Below are positions 53,541 through 62,482 of a stretch of DNA of 64,000 bases, one piece after another. The notes under the pieces are model-generated. The model saw only the letters and a list, made by a program, of their open reading frames with translations, made no database searches and was not told where the DNA came from. Position numbers and translations under genes: made by a program. Within the stretch, counting starts at the first letter, position 1. Every line of letters starts with the position of its first letter. Source of the DNA: Paenibacillus oralis (GTDB lineage Bacteria; Bacillota; Bacilli; Paenibacillales; Paenibacillaceae); NCBI RefSeq assembly GCF_003863965.1, contig NZ_RRCN01000001.1, positions 4,298,304-4,362,303 of the forward strand. Reading direction: 5' to 3'.

Positions 53541-54194
53541 TTAAGCCTTAATATACTCCGAAAAATTCTCCTGCAAGTACCGTGAATTGATATCCTCCCT
53601 CAGATGATGATCGATCAGTTCGTCAAGCTTATCCAGTTCCTTATGCATCATAAATTCGAGAATGGTTTGATGCTCTGTATGGATTTCCACCAGCTTTTCC
53701 TTCCTCAACATATGCAGTCTGCGGTATCTGGCGTAATGGACATTGGACTGCTGAATCAAATTCCACAGGAACTCCCGCCCGGCCAGCCGAAACAGGGCTT
53801 GGTGAAAGGCATCATCCAGGCCCAGAAACCGTTCGCTATCTTCGTCTCCATCGATGACGGCCTGCTGCTTGTCCAGGATCTCCCTGAGCTCATGAACCCC
53901 TTTGAGCGGGAGGTGGGAAGACAAATCTTTGATGATTTCTTTTTCGAGCACGCTTCGCAAATAAATAATCTGTTCGACCGACTCCAAATCAATAAAGGAA
54001 ACAAGGTTGCCTTTTTTAGGATAGATATCGATATAGGATTCCAGACTGAGCTGTTTCAGCACATCGCGAAGCGGGGTCCTGGAGATTCGGAAACGTTCGG
54101 ACAGGGCGGTCTCGCTTAGAATGGCGCCGGGTTTTAGCTCTAGGGTAAGGATTTCGGTTTTTAGTGACTTCATGATCTCATCTTTAATGGACAT
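53541..54194 (-). CDS. GntR-family (FCD) regulator, UxuR-like
   Basis: A 217-residue regulator: N-terminal winged helix (LSETALSERFRISRTPLRDVLKQLSLE) and C-terminal FCD ligand domain with metal-binding His residues (DDAFHQALF; HTEHQTILEFM; HHLRED). Such proteins repress uronate genes and release DNA when bound to fructuronate or a relative. Divergent from uxuA; two palindromes lie in the gap. Confidence 0.88.
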   Translation of the reverse strand: MSIKDEIMKSLKTEILTLELKPGAILSETALSERFRISRTPLRDVLKQLSLESYIDIYPKKGNLVSFIDLESVEQIIYLRSVLEKEIIKDLSSHLPLKGVHELREILDKQQAVIDGDEDSERFLGLDDAFHQALFRLAGREFLWNLIQQSNVHYARYRRLHMLRKEKLVEIHTEHQTILEFMMHKELDKLDELIDHHLREDINSRYLQENFSEYIKA

Positions 54195-54219
54195 GTTGAC
54201 TCCTGCTCCAGCTTTGGTT

Positions 54220-54254
54220 TTTGTGTTATCTAGTATACATCATGTTAACACAAA
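54220..54254. promoter_or_regulatory. Inverted repeat TTTGTGTTA-N17-TAACACAAA, candidate GntR operator
   Basis: Perfect 9-bp arms at 54220-54228 and 54246-54254, enclosing TAGTATACAT, just upstream of the GntR start. Fits autoregulation. Confidence 0.5.
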
Positions 54255-54321
54255 TGAAATTCGGGCCGGGTGATAAATCTTACAGACGCTTCTCAATCTT
54301 GTATTTTATGATCAATTCAAT

Positions 54322-54333
54322 CTTGTATACAAG
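54322..54333. promoter_or_regulatory. Palindrome CTTGTATACAAG before uxuA
   Basis: Perfect 12-bp palindrome ending just before the uxuA ribosome binding site. It shares the GTATAC core with the site at 54231 and fits an FCD-GntR operator. Confidence 0.6.
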
Positions 54334-54351
54334 AAGGAGGAGATCGTTGGA

Positions 54352-55428
54352 ATGAATATGACATGGCGCTGGTATGGGGAAGGGAACGACAATATTACGC
54401 TTGACCATATTCGGCAAATTCCCGGGGTGATGGGCATCGTCTGGTCTTTGCATGACAAGGTGGCCGGGGAAGTATGGGAAATGGAGCGGATTCAGGAAGT
54501 GGCGGATCAGATCACAAGCAAAGGCTTCAGCACCGCAGTTGTGGAGAGCGTCAACGTTCATGATGATATCAAAATCGGCTTGCCGACACGCGACAAATAT
54601 ATTGACATCTATATCGACACCATCCGCAAGTTGGCCAAGGTTGGCGTTAAGGTGATCTGCTATAATTTCATGCCGGTTTTTGACTGGACGCGTACGGAAC
54701 TGTATAAGGAGCTCCCGGATGGCTCGAACGCGCTCTTTTATGAAAAGGCTGCCATTACGGATAATCCGCGAGAGATGGTGGACCGGATTCTGAAAGGGGC
54801 CGGAGAATTCACGATGCCGGGCTGGGAGCCGGAAAGGCTGGCGAAGCTGGATGAGTTGTTCGCCGCCTATGCGGATGTGACGGAAGAAAAGCTGTTTGAG
54901 AACCTGAAGTACTTTTTGGAGCGCATTATTCCGGTATGTGAAGAAGTGGATATCAAAATGGCGATTCATCCCGATGATCCGGCTTGGCCGATCTTTGGCC
55001 TGCCGCGCATTATCCGCAGCCGGGACACGATCCGCCGCATGCTGGACGCCGTGGACAGCCCGTATAACGGCCTCACCTTCTGCACGGGTTCGCTGGGAAC
55101 GAATCCGGAAAACGATCTGCCGGCGATGATCCGCGAGTTCCATGACCGGATTCATTTTGCCCATATCCGTAATGTGAAAGTGTTTGATAACGGAGATTTT
55201 ATCGAGGTGTCCCATCGCGGGCGTGATGGCAGCGTAGATGTCGCGGAAGTTGTGAAAGCCTATCACGAAAACGGATACACCGGTTATGTACGTCCCGATC
55301 ACGGGCGGCATTTGTGGGGAGAAGAGAAGAACTGCCGTCCGGGCTATGGCCTGTATGACCGGGCGCTGGGCGTGATGTATTTGCTGGGCGTTTGGGACAG
55401 CCTGGAAAAGGCTAGGGAGGCAAAATAA
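54352..55428 (+). CDS. uxuA: Mannonate dehydratase
   Basis: A 358-residue TIM-barrel enzyme that dehydrates D-mannonate to 2-keto-3-deoxygluconate. Family signs: TWRWYGEGNDNITL at the start, GIVWSLHD, VVESVNVHDDIK, CYNFMPVFDWTRT and the metal-site HPDDPAW and HIRNVK. AGGAGGAG lies before the ATG. It overlaps uxuB by one base (TAATG), so the two are coupled. Confidence 0.93.
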   Translation: MNMTWRWYGEGNDNITLDHIRQIPGVMGIVWSLHDKVAGEVWEMERIQEVADQITSKGFSTAVVESVNVHDDIKIGLPTRDKYIDIYIDTIRKLAKVGVKVICYNFMPVFDWTRTELYKELPDGSNALFYEKAAITDNPREMVDRILKGAGEFTMPGWEPERLAKLDELFAAYADVTEEKLFENLKYFLERIIPVCEEVDIKMAIHPDDPAWPIFGLPRIIRSRDTIRRMLDAVDSPYNGLTFCTGSLGTNPENDLPAMIREFHDRIHFAHIRNVKVFDNGDFIEVSHRGRDGSVDVAEVVKAYHENGYTGYVRPDHGRHLWGEEKNCRPGYGLYDRALGVMYLLGVWDSLEKAREAK

Positions 55429-57044
55429 TGCTGCGTCTTAGCCGGGAAAGTCTGAAGGCTGGTCAATCCGCCTGGGAAGCGGCGGGCGTTGGGCTGCCGA
55501 AGTTCGAGCTGGAGACGGTAGCGAAGAATACGCAAGTCAATCCGCAGTGGGTCCATTTTGGCGCAGGCAACATCTTCCGGGGATTTGTGGCGAATGCCCA
55601 TCAAAAGCTGCTGGACAGCGGCCAAGCGGATACCGGAATTATCGCCGCGGAATCGTTTGATTTTGAGATGATCGACAAGGTCTACAAGCCTTACGACAAT
55701 CTGACGCTGCTGGTGCTGATGAACGCGCGCGGCGAGTTTCAGAAGAAAGTGGTCGGCAGCATTGTCGAAGCCCTTGCCGCGGACAAAAATCGGGCAGCGG
55801 ATTACAGCCGCCTGATCGAAATCTTTGAGCAGCCGAGTCTGCAAATGGCCAGTTTCACCATTACGGAAAAGGGCTATTCCCTGACAGGACCGGACGGCCG
55901 GTACCTCGGCATCGTGGAGAAGGATATTGAAAACGGTCCAGGTCCAGGGCGGCAAGTTCATGCCATGAGCCTCGTCGCCTCGCTGGTTTACCGCCGTTAT
56001 TTGAAAGGCCGGTATCCGATGACATTTGTCAGCATGGACAATTGCTCCCATAACGGAGACAAGTTAAAGCAAGCCGTCTTGACGATGGCCAAAGAGTGGG
56101 CGAAGAGAGGCTTGGTTGAAGGCGGATTCATCGGCTATCTTGAAGATGAGCACAAAATTACGTTCCCGCTGTCGATGATCGATAAAATCACGCCACGTCC
56201 CTCGGAAACGGTGCAGGCGGCGCTTTTGGAGCAGGGGATCGGCGATATGGATGTGATCGTCACCTCCAAGAACACGTATACCGCGCCTTTCGTCAATGCG
56301 GAGATCAGTGAATATCTGGTGATCGAGGACAAGTTTGCAAACGGCCGCCCACCGCTTGAGGAAGCCGGGATTATTTTCACGGACAGGGATACCGTCAACA
56401 AAGTGGAAACGATGAAGGTCACAACCTGCTTGAATCCCCTCCATACCGCACTCGCCGTATCCGGCTGTCTTCTAGGGTTTACGTTAATTGCGGATGAGAT
56501 GAAGGACAGTACGCTACGCAGGTTCGTGGAAACCATAGGTTACACCGAAGGGCTGCCGGTCGTGGTCGACCCCGGCATCCTGAGTCCCAAACAGTTTCTG
56601 GACGAAGTGCTGCAGGAACGTTTCTCGAATCCGTTTATTCCCGACACCCCGCAGCGGATCGCGACCGATACCTCGCAGAAAGTGGGCATCCGTTTCGGTG
56701 AAACGATCAAATCCTACATTTGCCGTGAGGACCTTGATCCGGCTAAACTTACGGCCATCCCGTTAGCGATCGCCGTCTGGTGCCGTTACTTGTTGGGTGT
56801 GGACGATGAAGGCAAGCCGTTCGCTTTAAGTCCGGACCCGCTTTTGGAAACGCTGCAGGGGCATTTGGGAGGGGTGAAACTAGGCGATAAAACCTCGGGA
56901 GTCCACGCCATTCTTGAGGATGAGAAGATTTTTGGCGTTCCTTTGTACTCGACCGGACTTGGGGAGAAAATTGAAAACATGTTCTATGAAATGTTGGAAG
57001 CTCCTGGGGCCGTACGTAAAACGCTGGATAAATATTTGAAATAA
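55428..57044 (+). CDS. uxuB: Fructuronate reductase (mannitol dehydrogenase family)
   Basis: A 538-residue polyol/uronate dehydrogenase. N-terminal Rossmann motif VHFGAGNIFRGF, the SMDNCSHNGDKL segment, and the catalytic Lys-Asn-His region KVTTCLNPLHTALAV. It reduces D-fructuronate to D-mannonate with NADH, feeding UxuA. Directly coupled to uxuA. Mannitol and altronate dehydrogenases share the fold; the neighbour makes fructuronate most likely. No uronate isomerase (uxaC) is seen in the window. Confidence 0.9.
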   Translation: MLRLSRESLKAGQSAWEAAGVGLPKFELETVAKNTQVNPQWVHFGAGNIFRGFVANAHQKLLDSGQADTGIIAAESFDFEMIDKVYKPYDNLTLLVLMNARGEFQKKVVGSIVEALAADKNRAADYSRLIEIFEQPSLQMASFTITEKGYSLTGPDGRYLGIVEKDIENGPGPGRQVHAMSLVASLVYRRYLKGRYPMTFVSMDNCSHNGDKLKQAVLTMAKEWAKRGLVEGGFIGYLEDEHKITFPLSMIDKITPRPSETVQAALLEQGIGDMDVIVTSKNTYTAPFVNAEISEYLVIEDKFANGRPPLEEAGIIFTDRDTVNKVETMKVTTCLNPLHTALAVSGCLLGFTLIADEMKDSTLRRFVETIGYTEGLPVVVDPGILSPKQFLDEVLQERFSNPFIPDTPQRIATDTSQKVGIRFGETIKSYICREDLDPAKLTAIPLAIAVWCRYLLGVDDEGKPFALSPDPLLETLQGHLGGVKLGDKTSGVHAILEDEKIFGVPLYSTGLGEKIENMFYEMLEAPGAVRKTLDKYLK

Positions 57045-57226
57045 GTTCGTATATTTGGAAGCCTTTCCGGAAACAGACTGAGGTAGGGACAAACAAGGCA
57101 TGTCCTGCATCGTGCTGTGAAAGAAGGGCTTTTTTTACTTTAGGGCTATCCGGACCGCAATCTGTGTTATTATGGAGGATATGGACTGTTTTTGCACAAA
57201 ACTTATTTGGAAAGAGCGGAGCTTTG

Positions 57227-58252
57227 ATGATGAAAAAGCTGACTATCGACGATGTCGCCCGTAGGGCCGGCGTTTCCAAAAGTACAATATCCCAGTACTT
57301 GAACCAGCGGTATAAGTATATGAGCGAAGCGACGCGGCAGCGGATCGCCGAAGTCATTGAGGAATTGGATTATCGGCCGAACGGCCTTGCTCGCAGCTTG
57401 AAGCAGAATCGCACTCATCTCGTCGGGGTCATTGTGGCAGATCTTGACTATACTTTGTCTATCCAGTGCGTTAGAGCCATCGAAAGTGAGCTGCAGAACC
57501 AGGGGATTCAGGTTTTGATCTGCAATGCTGACGAAAATCCGGAGAAGGAGCAGCTCTATATTGAAACACTGATTGCCAGACAGGTTGACGGTTTGATTGT
57601 GTTCCCCACGGGGCATCAGTCCTCTGCCTACAGCCGTCTTGACGAACTGGAGATGCCGTTCGTTTTCATTGACCGGCTAGTTGACGGCGTCAGTACCCAA
57701 AGCCTGCTGCTTGATAACGAAATCGCCGCCAAGATGGGAGTAGAAGAGCTGGTTCATAACGGGCATACCCGGATTGGCATGATGACGCTGCCGCTTGGGG
57801 AGCAGGGGATTACTCCGCGCAAAGAGCGGCTTGGCGGATTCCGCAAGGCAATGGAGGAGGCGGGCTTGCCGCTGCGAGAAGAATATCTTGTGAGTGCCCC
57901 GGCGCAGGAGATCGGAGCCCGGCTCTCGGAACTAATGGCGCTTCCGGAGCCGCCGACGTCGCTGATCGCCGGCAATGATATTGTGCTGGCCGAGCTATTG
58001 AAGGCCTCCAACCGGCTGGGGGTTTCCATTCCCGAGCGGCTGTCGGTCATTGGCATAGACGATGCCGGCTTTGCCCGCATCTACAATCCAGCTATCACAA
58101 CGATTTGTCAGCCCACCCATGAGATGGGGGTTCAAGCCGCTAAAGTCATTCTTTCCGGCATCGAGGATCGGGACAGACCGATACCTATTACGTACCGTTT
58201 TCCACCCGCGCTTCGACGTGGGGAGTCGGTGAAAAAAATGGAGATTCGGTAA
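57227..58252 (+). CDS. kdgR: LacI-family regulator, KdgR-like
   Basis: A 341-residue repressor: LacI HTH (LTIDDVARRAGVSKSTISQYLNQ), hinge YRPNGLARSLK and a periplasmic-binding-like sensor domain. ATG 57227 is the likely start (GCGGAG upstream; a second ATG follows); earlier in-frame starts lack sites. It lies between uxuAB and kdgK-kdgA, and a CG-centred palindrome upstream of kdgK is a plausible target. Role as 2-keto-3-deoxygluconate sensor is inferred. Confidence 0.82.
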   Translation: MMKKLTIDDVARRAGVSKSTISQYLNQRYKYMSEATRQRIAEVIEELDYRPNGLARSLKQNRTHLVGVIVADLDYTLSIQCVRAIESELQNQGIQVLICNADENPEKEQLYIETLIARQVDGLIVFPTGHQSSAYSRLDELEMPFVFIDRLVDGVSTQSLLLDNEIAAKMGVEELVHNGHTRIGMMTLPLGEQGITPRKERLGGFRKAMEEAGLPLREEYLVSAPAQEIGARLSELMALPEPPTSLIAGNDIVLAELLKASNRLGVSIPERLSVIGIDDAGFARIYNPAITTICQPTHEMGVQAAKVILSGIEDRDRPIPITYRFPPALRRGESVKKMEIR

Positions 58253-58266
58253 AGCCGGCAAGAACT

Positions 58267-58313
58267 TAAAAGGACTTTGACTTCCTCAGCATTGGAGGTC
58301 AAAGTCCTTTTAA
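58267..58313. terminator. Bidirectional terminator between kdgR and kdgK
   Basis: AAAAGGACTTTGACTTCC pairs nearly perfectly with GGAGGTCAAAGTCCTTTT. It serves both convergent genes. Confidence 0.92.
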
Positions 58314-58322
58314 TATAGTGAT

Positions 58323-59282
58323 TTAGCTGACAGTTACAGCGGATGCCATAAATGCCTCCAATTCAGCACGGCTTGGCAGGCCGTCCGAGTCGCCCGGTGA
58401 CATAACCGCCAGCGCGCCGATCGCATTCCCCCTGGAGACAGCCGACTGGACTTCCAGCTTCTCCAATAGTCCGCTAATCACGCCGGCGGCGAATCCGTCG
58501 CCCGCGCCGACTGTATCGACAACCCGCTCCACTTTAAAGCCCGGCACAAAGCCGTGGCCTTGTGAACTCTTGTAGAAAGCCCCGCCTGGCCCCATTTTGA
58601 TGACGACCAGCGAGACGCCCTGTTTGAGATAGAAATCGGCAATATCCTCAGGCTCCTCCAACCCGGTTAACAGGCGCCCTTCGCCGATGCCGGGAAAAAA
58701 CCAGTCGGAACGGCAGGCCAGCTCGTTGATCGTCCGAATCATCGTCTCCTGGTCGTTCCATAATACCGGCCGCAGATTGGGATCAAAGGATATTGTCCGG
58801 TTTTGATTTTTCATGTAGTCCATGGCATGGCGCGAGAATTCCAGCATGGATGGTGAGAGCGCGGCCGAAATACCCGTAACGTGCAGATGACCGGCTGAGG
58901 CAAAGTAAGCCGGGTCAAAGTCGGCGATACCAAGCGTGGAAGCTGCGGACCCTTTACGGTAATATTCCACCTTCGGATCACCGTTTAGTACTCTGGATTT
59001 TAGAAGCAGGCCGGTCGGTTTCTCATGAGTTAGCTTTACCCTGGAGGTGTCGATGCCCTCTCGGTTCTGGGTATCCAGAATAAATCGCCCGAGGCTATCC
59101 TCTCCAAGCTTCGTGACATAGCCGGTTGGGTGACCGAGACGGCAGAGACCGGTCGCCACATTGCTTTCGGCTCCAGCCAGTGCTTTGGAGAAAGAAGCAG
59201 CTTCGTGAAGTTCGCCGACCTCATCGGCGCGGAACATGACCATCGGTTCGCCGAAAGTGACGGCGGCCAAAGCTTTTGACAT
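58323..59282 (-). CDS. kdgK: 2-dehydro-3-deoxygluconokinase (PfkB family)
   Basis: A 319-residue ribokinase-fold sugar kinase: N-terminal AAVTFGEPMVMF, SKALAGAESNVATGLCRLG and the C-terminal signature VDTVGAGDGFAAG with catalytic Asp. It phosphorylates 2-keto-3-deoxygluconate to KDPG. Divergent from kdgA, its functional partner; a CG-centred palindrome lies 44 bp upstream of its start. Confidence 0.9.
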   Translation of the reverse strand: MSKALAAVTFGEPMVMFRADEVGELHEAASFSKALAGAESNVATGLCRLGHPTGYVTKLGEDSLGRFILDTQNREGIDTSRVKLTHEKPTGLLLKSRVLNGDPKVEYYRKGSAASTLGIADFDPAYFASAGHLHVTGISAALSPSMLEFSRHAMDYMKNQNRTISFDPNLRPVLWNDQETMIRTINELACRSDWFFPGIGEGRLLTGLEEPEDIADFYLKQGVSLVVIKMGPGGAFYKSSQGHGFVPGFKVERVVDTVGAGDGFAAGVISGLLEKLEVQSAVSRGNAIGALAVMSPGDSDGLPSRAELEAFMASAVTVS

Positions 59283-59325
59283 GTAAGATTCCCCCTAAAG
59301 ACTAATTACCCTCAAAATATCATAT

Positions 59326-59335
59326 AAACCGGTTT
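59326..59335. promoter_or_regulatory. AAACCGGTTT palindrome, candidate LacI/KdgR operator
   Basis: A 10-bp perfect palindrome with the CG centre typical of LacI-family operators, upstream of kdgK. Confidence 0.5.
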
Positions 59336-59433
59336 TGTACAATGCCGGTCTTTACATTTACCATGGGGATGCAAATGTGATTGATCATTAATCAGCCGTT
59401 TTTACTGATTTTTACGGGAACTATAAAAAAGCA

Positions 59434-59462
59434 TTGACGGAGCCAATAATTGTGTTTAGTAT
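59434..59462 (+). promoter_or_regulatory. Sigma-A promoter of kdgA
   Basis: TTGACG (59434-59439), 17-bp spacer, TAGTAT (59457-59462), giving a leader of about 80 nt before kdgA. Confidence 0.7.
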
Positions 59463-59549
59463 CAAGTTGAAGCAGAAATTAGTAAATTATAATTTCATTT
59501 TGATAAAATAATTTAGTAAATTTTATTATGTGCAAAGGAGAAGAGTTCT

Positions 59550-60188
59550 ATGAAAAAGTTAAAGGTGTTGGGAAATTTACAGAAATGCGGTGTAGTAGCG
59601 GTAATCCGGGCAGAAAATGCGGAAGATGCCTGTAAAATGTCTGCAGCCTGTATTGAAGGCGGCTTAACCAATATAGAAGTGACGTTCACGACGCCGGGCG
59701 CGGAAGAAGCCATCCGCCGGTTGGTATCCGAGTATGGAAAGCAGGCGGTCATCGGCGCCGGTACCGTGCTTGATCCGGTTACGGCGCGGATTGCCATTCT
59801 AGCGGGTGCGGAATTTGTGGTCAGTCCGTCGTTTGACAAGGAAACGGCGCAGCTTTGCAACCTCTACGGAATTCCTTATATGCCGGGCTTTCTGACGCTG
59901 GGCGAAATCAAGGAGGCGTTGAAGCTGGGGGTTGACGTCCTGAAATTGTTCCCGGGCAGCGCTTTCGGTCCCGACTTCGTCAAGGCCGTTAAAGGCCCGA
60001 TGCCGCATGTCAGCATTATGCCAACAGGCGGCGTTGATCTGGAAAATATGGAACAGTGGCTTAAGGCTGGCTGTATCGCCGTCGGGATCGGCAGCAACCT
60101 TACGGCTCCGGCGAAGCAAGGCCGCTACGACCAAATCATGGAATTGGCGGAAGCCTATGTATCCAAGTACCGGGCACTAAGTAAATAG
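59550..60188 (+). CDS. kdgA: KDPG / KHG aldolase
   Basis: A 212-residue class I aldolase that splits 2-keto-3-deoxy-6-phosphogluconate into pyruvate and glyceraldehyde 3-phosphate. Motifs: VAVIRAENAEDA, GGLTNIEVTFTTPG with catalytic Glu, GAGTVLDP, PGFLTLGEI and VLKLFPGSAFG with the Schiff-base Lys, then PTGGVDLEN. AAAGGAG precedes the ATG. Last step of the uronate route in this locus. Confidence 0.94.
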   Translation: MKKLKVLGNLQKCGVVAVIRAENAEDACKMSAACIEGGLTNIEVTFTTPGAEEAIRRLVSEYGKQAVIGAGTVLDPVTARIAILAGAEFVVSPSFDKETAQLCNLYGIPYMPGFLTLGEIKEALKLGVDVLKLFPGSAFGPDFVKAVKGPMPHVSIMPTGGVDLENMEQWLKAGCIAVGIGSNLTAPAKQGRYDQIMELAEAYVSKYRALSK

Positions 60189-60220
60189 AACGAGGCGGGA
60201 ACACCGCTAGACTGTAAAGA

Positions 60221-60255
60221 GATGGCTCCCGTATGGATCAGGGGCCATCTTTTTC
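60221..60255 (+). terminator. Terminator of kdgA
   Basis: GATGGCTCC pairs with GGGGCCATC, followed by TTTTTCC. Confidence 0.85.
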
Positions 60256-60280
60256 CTTAAAGATGATAGCTTATAAACTT

Positions 60281-60325
60281 AAATAAAAAATCATGGCCGG
60301 CAACCTATGTAAGGATGCCGGCCAT
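60281..60325 (-). terminator. Terminator of the Bcr/CflA transporter gene
   Basis: ATGGCCGGC pairs with GCCGGCCAT. On the minus strand it is followed by a T-rich run (AAATAAAAAA on the plus strand at 60281-60290). Confidence 0.8.
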
Positions 60326-60372
60326 GCGATTCAGCGTTATTTTGAACCAGCATGACATATACAAAAAAACAG

Positions 60373-61593
60373 TTAGCTGTTTTTTTGTACCATAAGCAGA
60401 TAACACAGCAATGCACCAAGATTGGCGCAAAAAATGACTATTCCCATGGGAACGGCATTTTGCTCACCGGCTAATCCAACTAACGGAGCAACTAACGCCC
60501 CCAATATATAAGGCAGCAATCCCAATAATGCGGAAGCACTCCCAGCCGCCTTACTTTGACTCTGCATCGCTAGTGTAAATCCGGAGGTACCGACGATTCC
60601 CACACAGGCCACAACAAAAAAGAGTGGCATTAAGAACAAAATTAAATTGGCCCCCAATAAGATAGTTATCAATAATACTAACGAGGAGACTGCAGCAAGG
60701 TATATACCGAATTTGAATAGCGTTGTCTCCTTTATTTTCCCGGCTGCTTTTCCTGTAAGTTGACTGGCAATAATAATCCCTAAACCGTTCATAGCGAATA
60801 TTAAGCTGTAAATTTGTTCGGATACATGAAATAAATTTTGCAGTACAAAGGATGAAGCGGAAATATAAGCAAACATCCCGGCGGCTACTAAACCTTGGGC
60901 AAGGCAATAACCAAGAAAGTGGCGATCTTTAATTAGCCGGCTAAATGTTGAGAGTACTTGTTTAAGCTCACCACTCTGACGTTTCAAGCGCGGCAATGTT
61001 TCAGGAAGGCTTAACAGCACTGACAGCAATAAAATCACACCGATAATGCTAAGTGAGACAAAAACACCTCTCCAGGAAAAGAAATTTAACAATTGCCCGC
61101 CAAAAATCGGAGCCAAAATAGGTGCAGCTCCATTAACCAACATTAATAGCGAGAAAAATTTGGTTAATTCCGAACCGGAATACATATCACGTACTATAGC
61201 CCTTGATATCACAATTCCAGCCGCGCCAGCTAACCCTTGAATAAGCCGAAAAAGAATAAGGACTGAAATTGTAGGCGCTAATACGCATAATACTGAACTA
61301 ATACTATATAAAATCATTGAGAATATCAAAGGTTTGCGTCTTCCGTAAGCATCACTAACGGGTCCAGCAATCAACTGGCCAATGGCCAAGCCTAACAAAC
61401 AGGCAGTAAGACTCATCTGTGCCATGGAGGCATTGGTATGGAGGTCGTTTGCAAGGCTGGGCAAGGCTGGAAGATACATGTCCAATGATAAAGGGCCAAA
61501 TGCTGACAAACTTCCTAAAATAATTGCCGTTTGCAATCTGCGCAAGTGCGGAATAGATGTAGCGGTCTGATGATATGGTTTAGAAGAATTCAT
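60373..61593 (-). CDS. Bcr/CflA-family multidrug efflux MFS transporter
   Basis: A 406-residue, 12-helix drug:H+ antiporter. Family signs: LSLDMYLPALPSLANDL in helix 1, QLIAGPVSDAYGRRKPL (motif A) and RLIQGLAGAAGIVISRAIVRDMY. ATG at 61593 follows AGGGAG; in-frame starts up to 61665 lack a site. Monocistronic with its own terminator. Substrate unknown (bicyclomycin- or chloramphenicol-like in relatives). Confidence 0.9.
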   Translation of the reverse strand: MNSSKPYHQTATSIPHLRRLQTAIILGSLSAFGPLSLDMYLPALPSLANDLHTNASMAQMSLTACLLGLAIGQLIAGPVSDAYGRRKPLIFSMILYSISSVLCVLAPTISVLILFRLIQGLAGAAGIVISRAIVRDMYSGSELTKFFSLLMLVNGAAPILAPIFGGQLLNFFSWRGVFVSLSIIGVILLLSVLLSLPETLPRLKRQSGELKQVLSTFSRLIKDRHFLGYCLAQGLVAAGMFAYISASSFVLQNLFHVSEQIYSLIFAMNGLGIIIASQLTGKAAGKIKETTLFKFGIYLAAVSSLVLLITILLGANLILFLMPLFFVVACVGIVGTSGFTLAMQSQSKAAGSASALLGLLPYILGALVAPLVGLAGEQNAVPMGIVIFCANLGALLCYLLMVQKNS

Positions 61594-61774
61594 GCTTAAC
61601 TCCCTGGAAATCATGTTTTTTGTATAGTCATTTATAAAATAATTTTGATGAATAAATCGTACCATAGCTTAATGGAAACTCCAATATATTCCGCATCATA
61701 TATCCCAAAAATGACCGGGCACGAACTTAAAACTGTCCTCTTTATTTAATTTTAACAAGGGATATAATCAAATT

Positions 61775-61789
61775 TTGAAAGCGGATACA
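61775..61789 (+). promoter_or_regulatory. cre site, perfect consensus, upstream of the YesM-type kinase
   Basis: TTGAAAGCGGATACA matches all fixed positions of WTGNAANCGNWNNCW, 72 bp before the ATG of the kinase remnant. Confidence 0.65.
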
Positions 61790-61860
61790 ATTCATATGGT
61801 AAAATGGTGGAGAGTGGGTTTTCGGCAATATGAGACACTAATTCAAGGAAGGACTCGGAT

Positions 61861-62482
61861 ATGGAGCATAACCATTGGATCCGCAAGGCGGTTTTGAGGA
61901 TAAAAAACATGAGGTTCCAAAACAAATTAATGTTAGGATACCTGCTCATTTGCGTTATTCCGCTTATCGTTGTAAGCGTAATCCGACGCCGCCAGCGGCC
62001 GGCTGTCCTGGCAGCAGGTATTGGAATTCAGCGGCGGGGCTTATACCAAGGATAAAGGCGGAAAGAACAGGATTATTTTGACGGGAAATACCGAACTCGG
62101 TAATTTGTTGGTCAGGACGGAGATCCCCCGCGAAAAGCTTCTGGCCAAGATCAATCAGATCCAAGGGGTGACCGTGATCGTGATCCTGGCAAGCTGTTTG
62201 ATCATCACGCTCATGTCGTTTGGATTAAGCTATACGATCACGAGGCCGATCAAGGCGCTCCGTAAGAGCATGAAGCAAGCGGAACTAGGCCAATACCTGC
62301 CCATCGAGAAAAAGCAGGCCAATGACGAGATCGGCAGCCTGGTTAATAGCTATAACAAGATGATCGTAACGATCCGCACCTTGATTGAGGATGTGTATAT
62401 CGGGGAGATCAAGCATCGCAAAGCCAAATTCATCGCCCTCCAGAACCAGATCAACCCTCATATGCTGTACAACTTATGGTGA
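61861..62482 (+). pseudogene. YesM-type sensor histidine kinase, internally deleted and C-truncated
   Basis: ATG at 61861 after AAGGAAGGA. The first frame encodes the cytoplasmic N-terminus and helix 1 (FQNKLMLGYLLICVIPLIVVSV). At about 61985 it switches to another frame that gives the end of the sensor domain (DAASGRLSWQQVLEFSGG), helix 2, HAMP (ITRPIKALRKSM) and the start of the H-box (ALQNQINPHMLYNL). Then the gene stops, lacking the ATPase domain. About 130-150 sensor residues are missing. Usually such kinases pair with an AraC-type response regulator and control sugar ABC systems. Confidence 0.85.

Noticed and set aside
54280..55311. 343-codon minus-strand frame opposite uxuA
   Set aside because: His/Arg-rich shadow of uxuA; the plus frame has all family motifs and coupled translation with uxuB.
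55344..56051. Minus-strand frame opposite the uxuA-uxuB joint
   Set aside because: Spans two genes in antisense and has no start signal.
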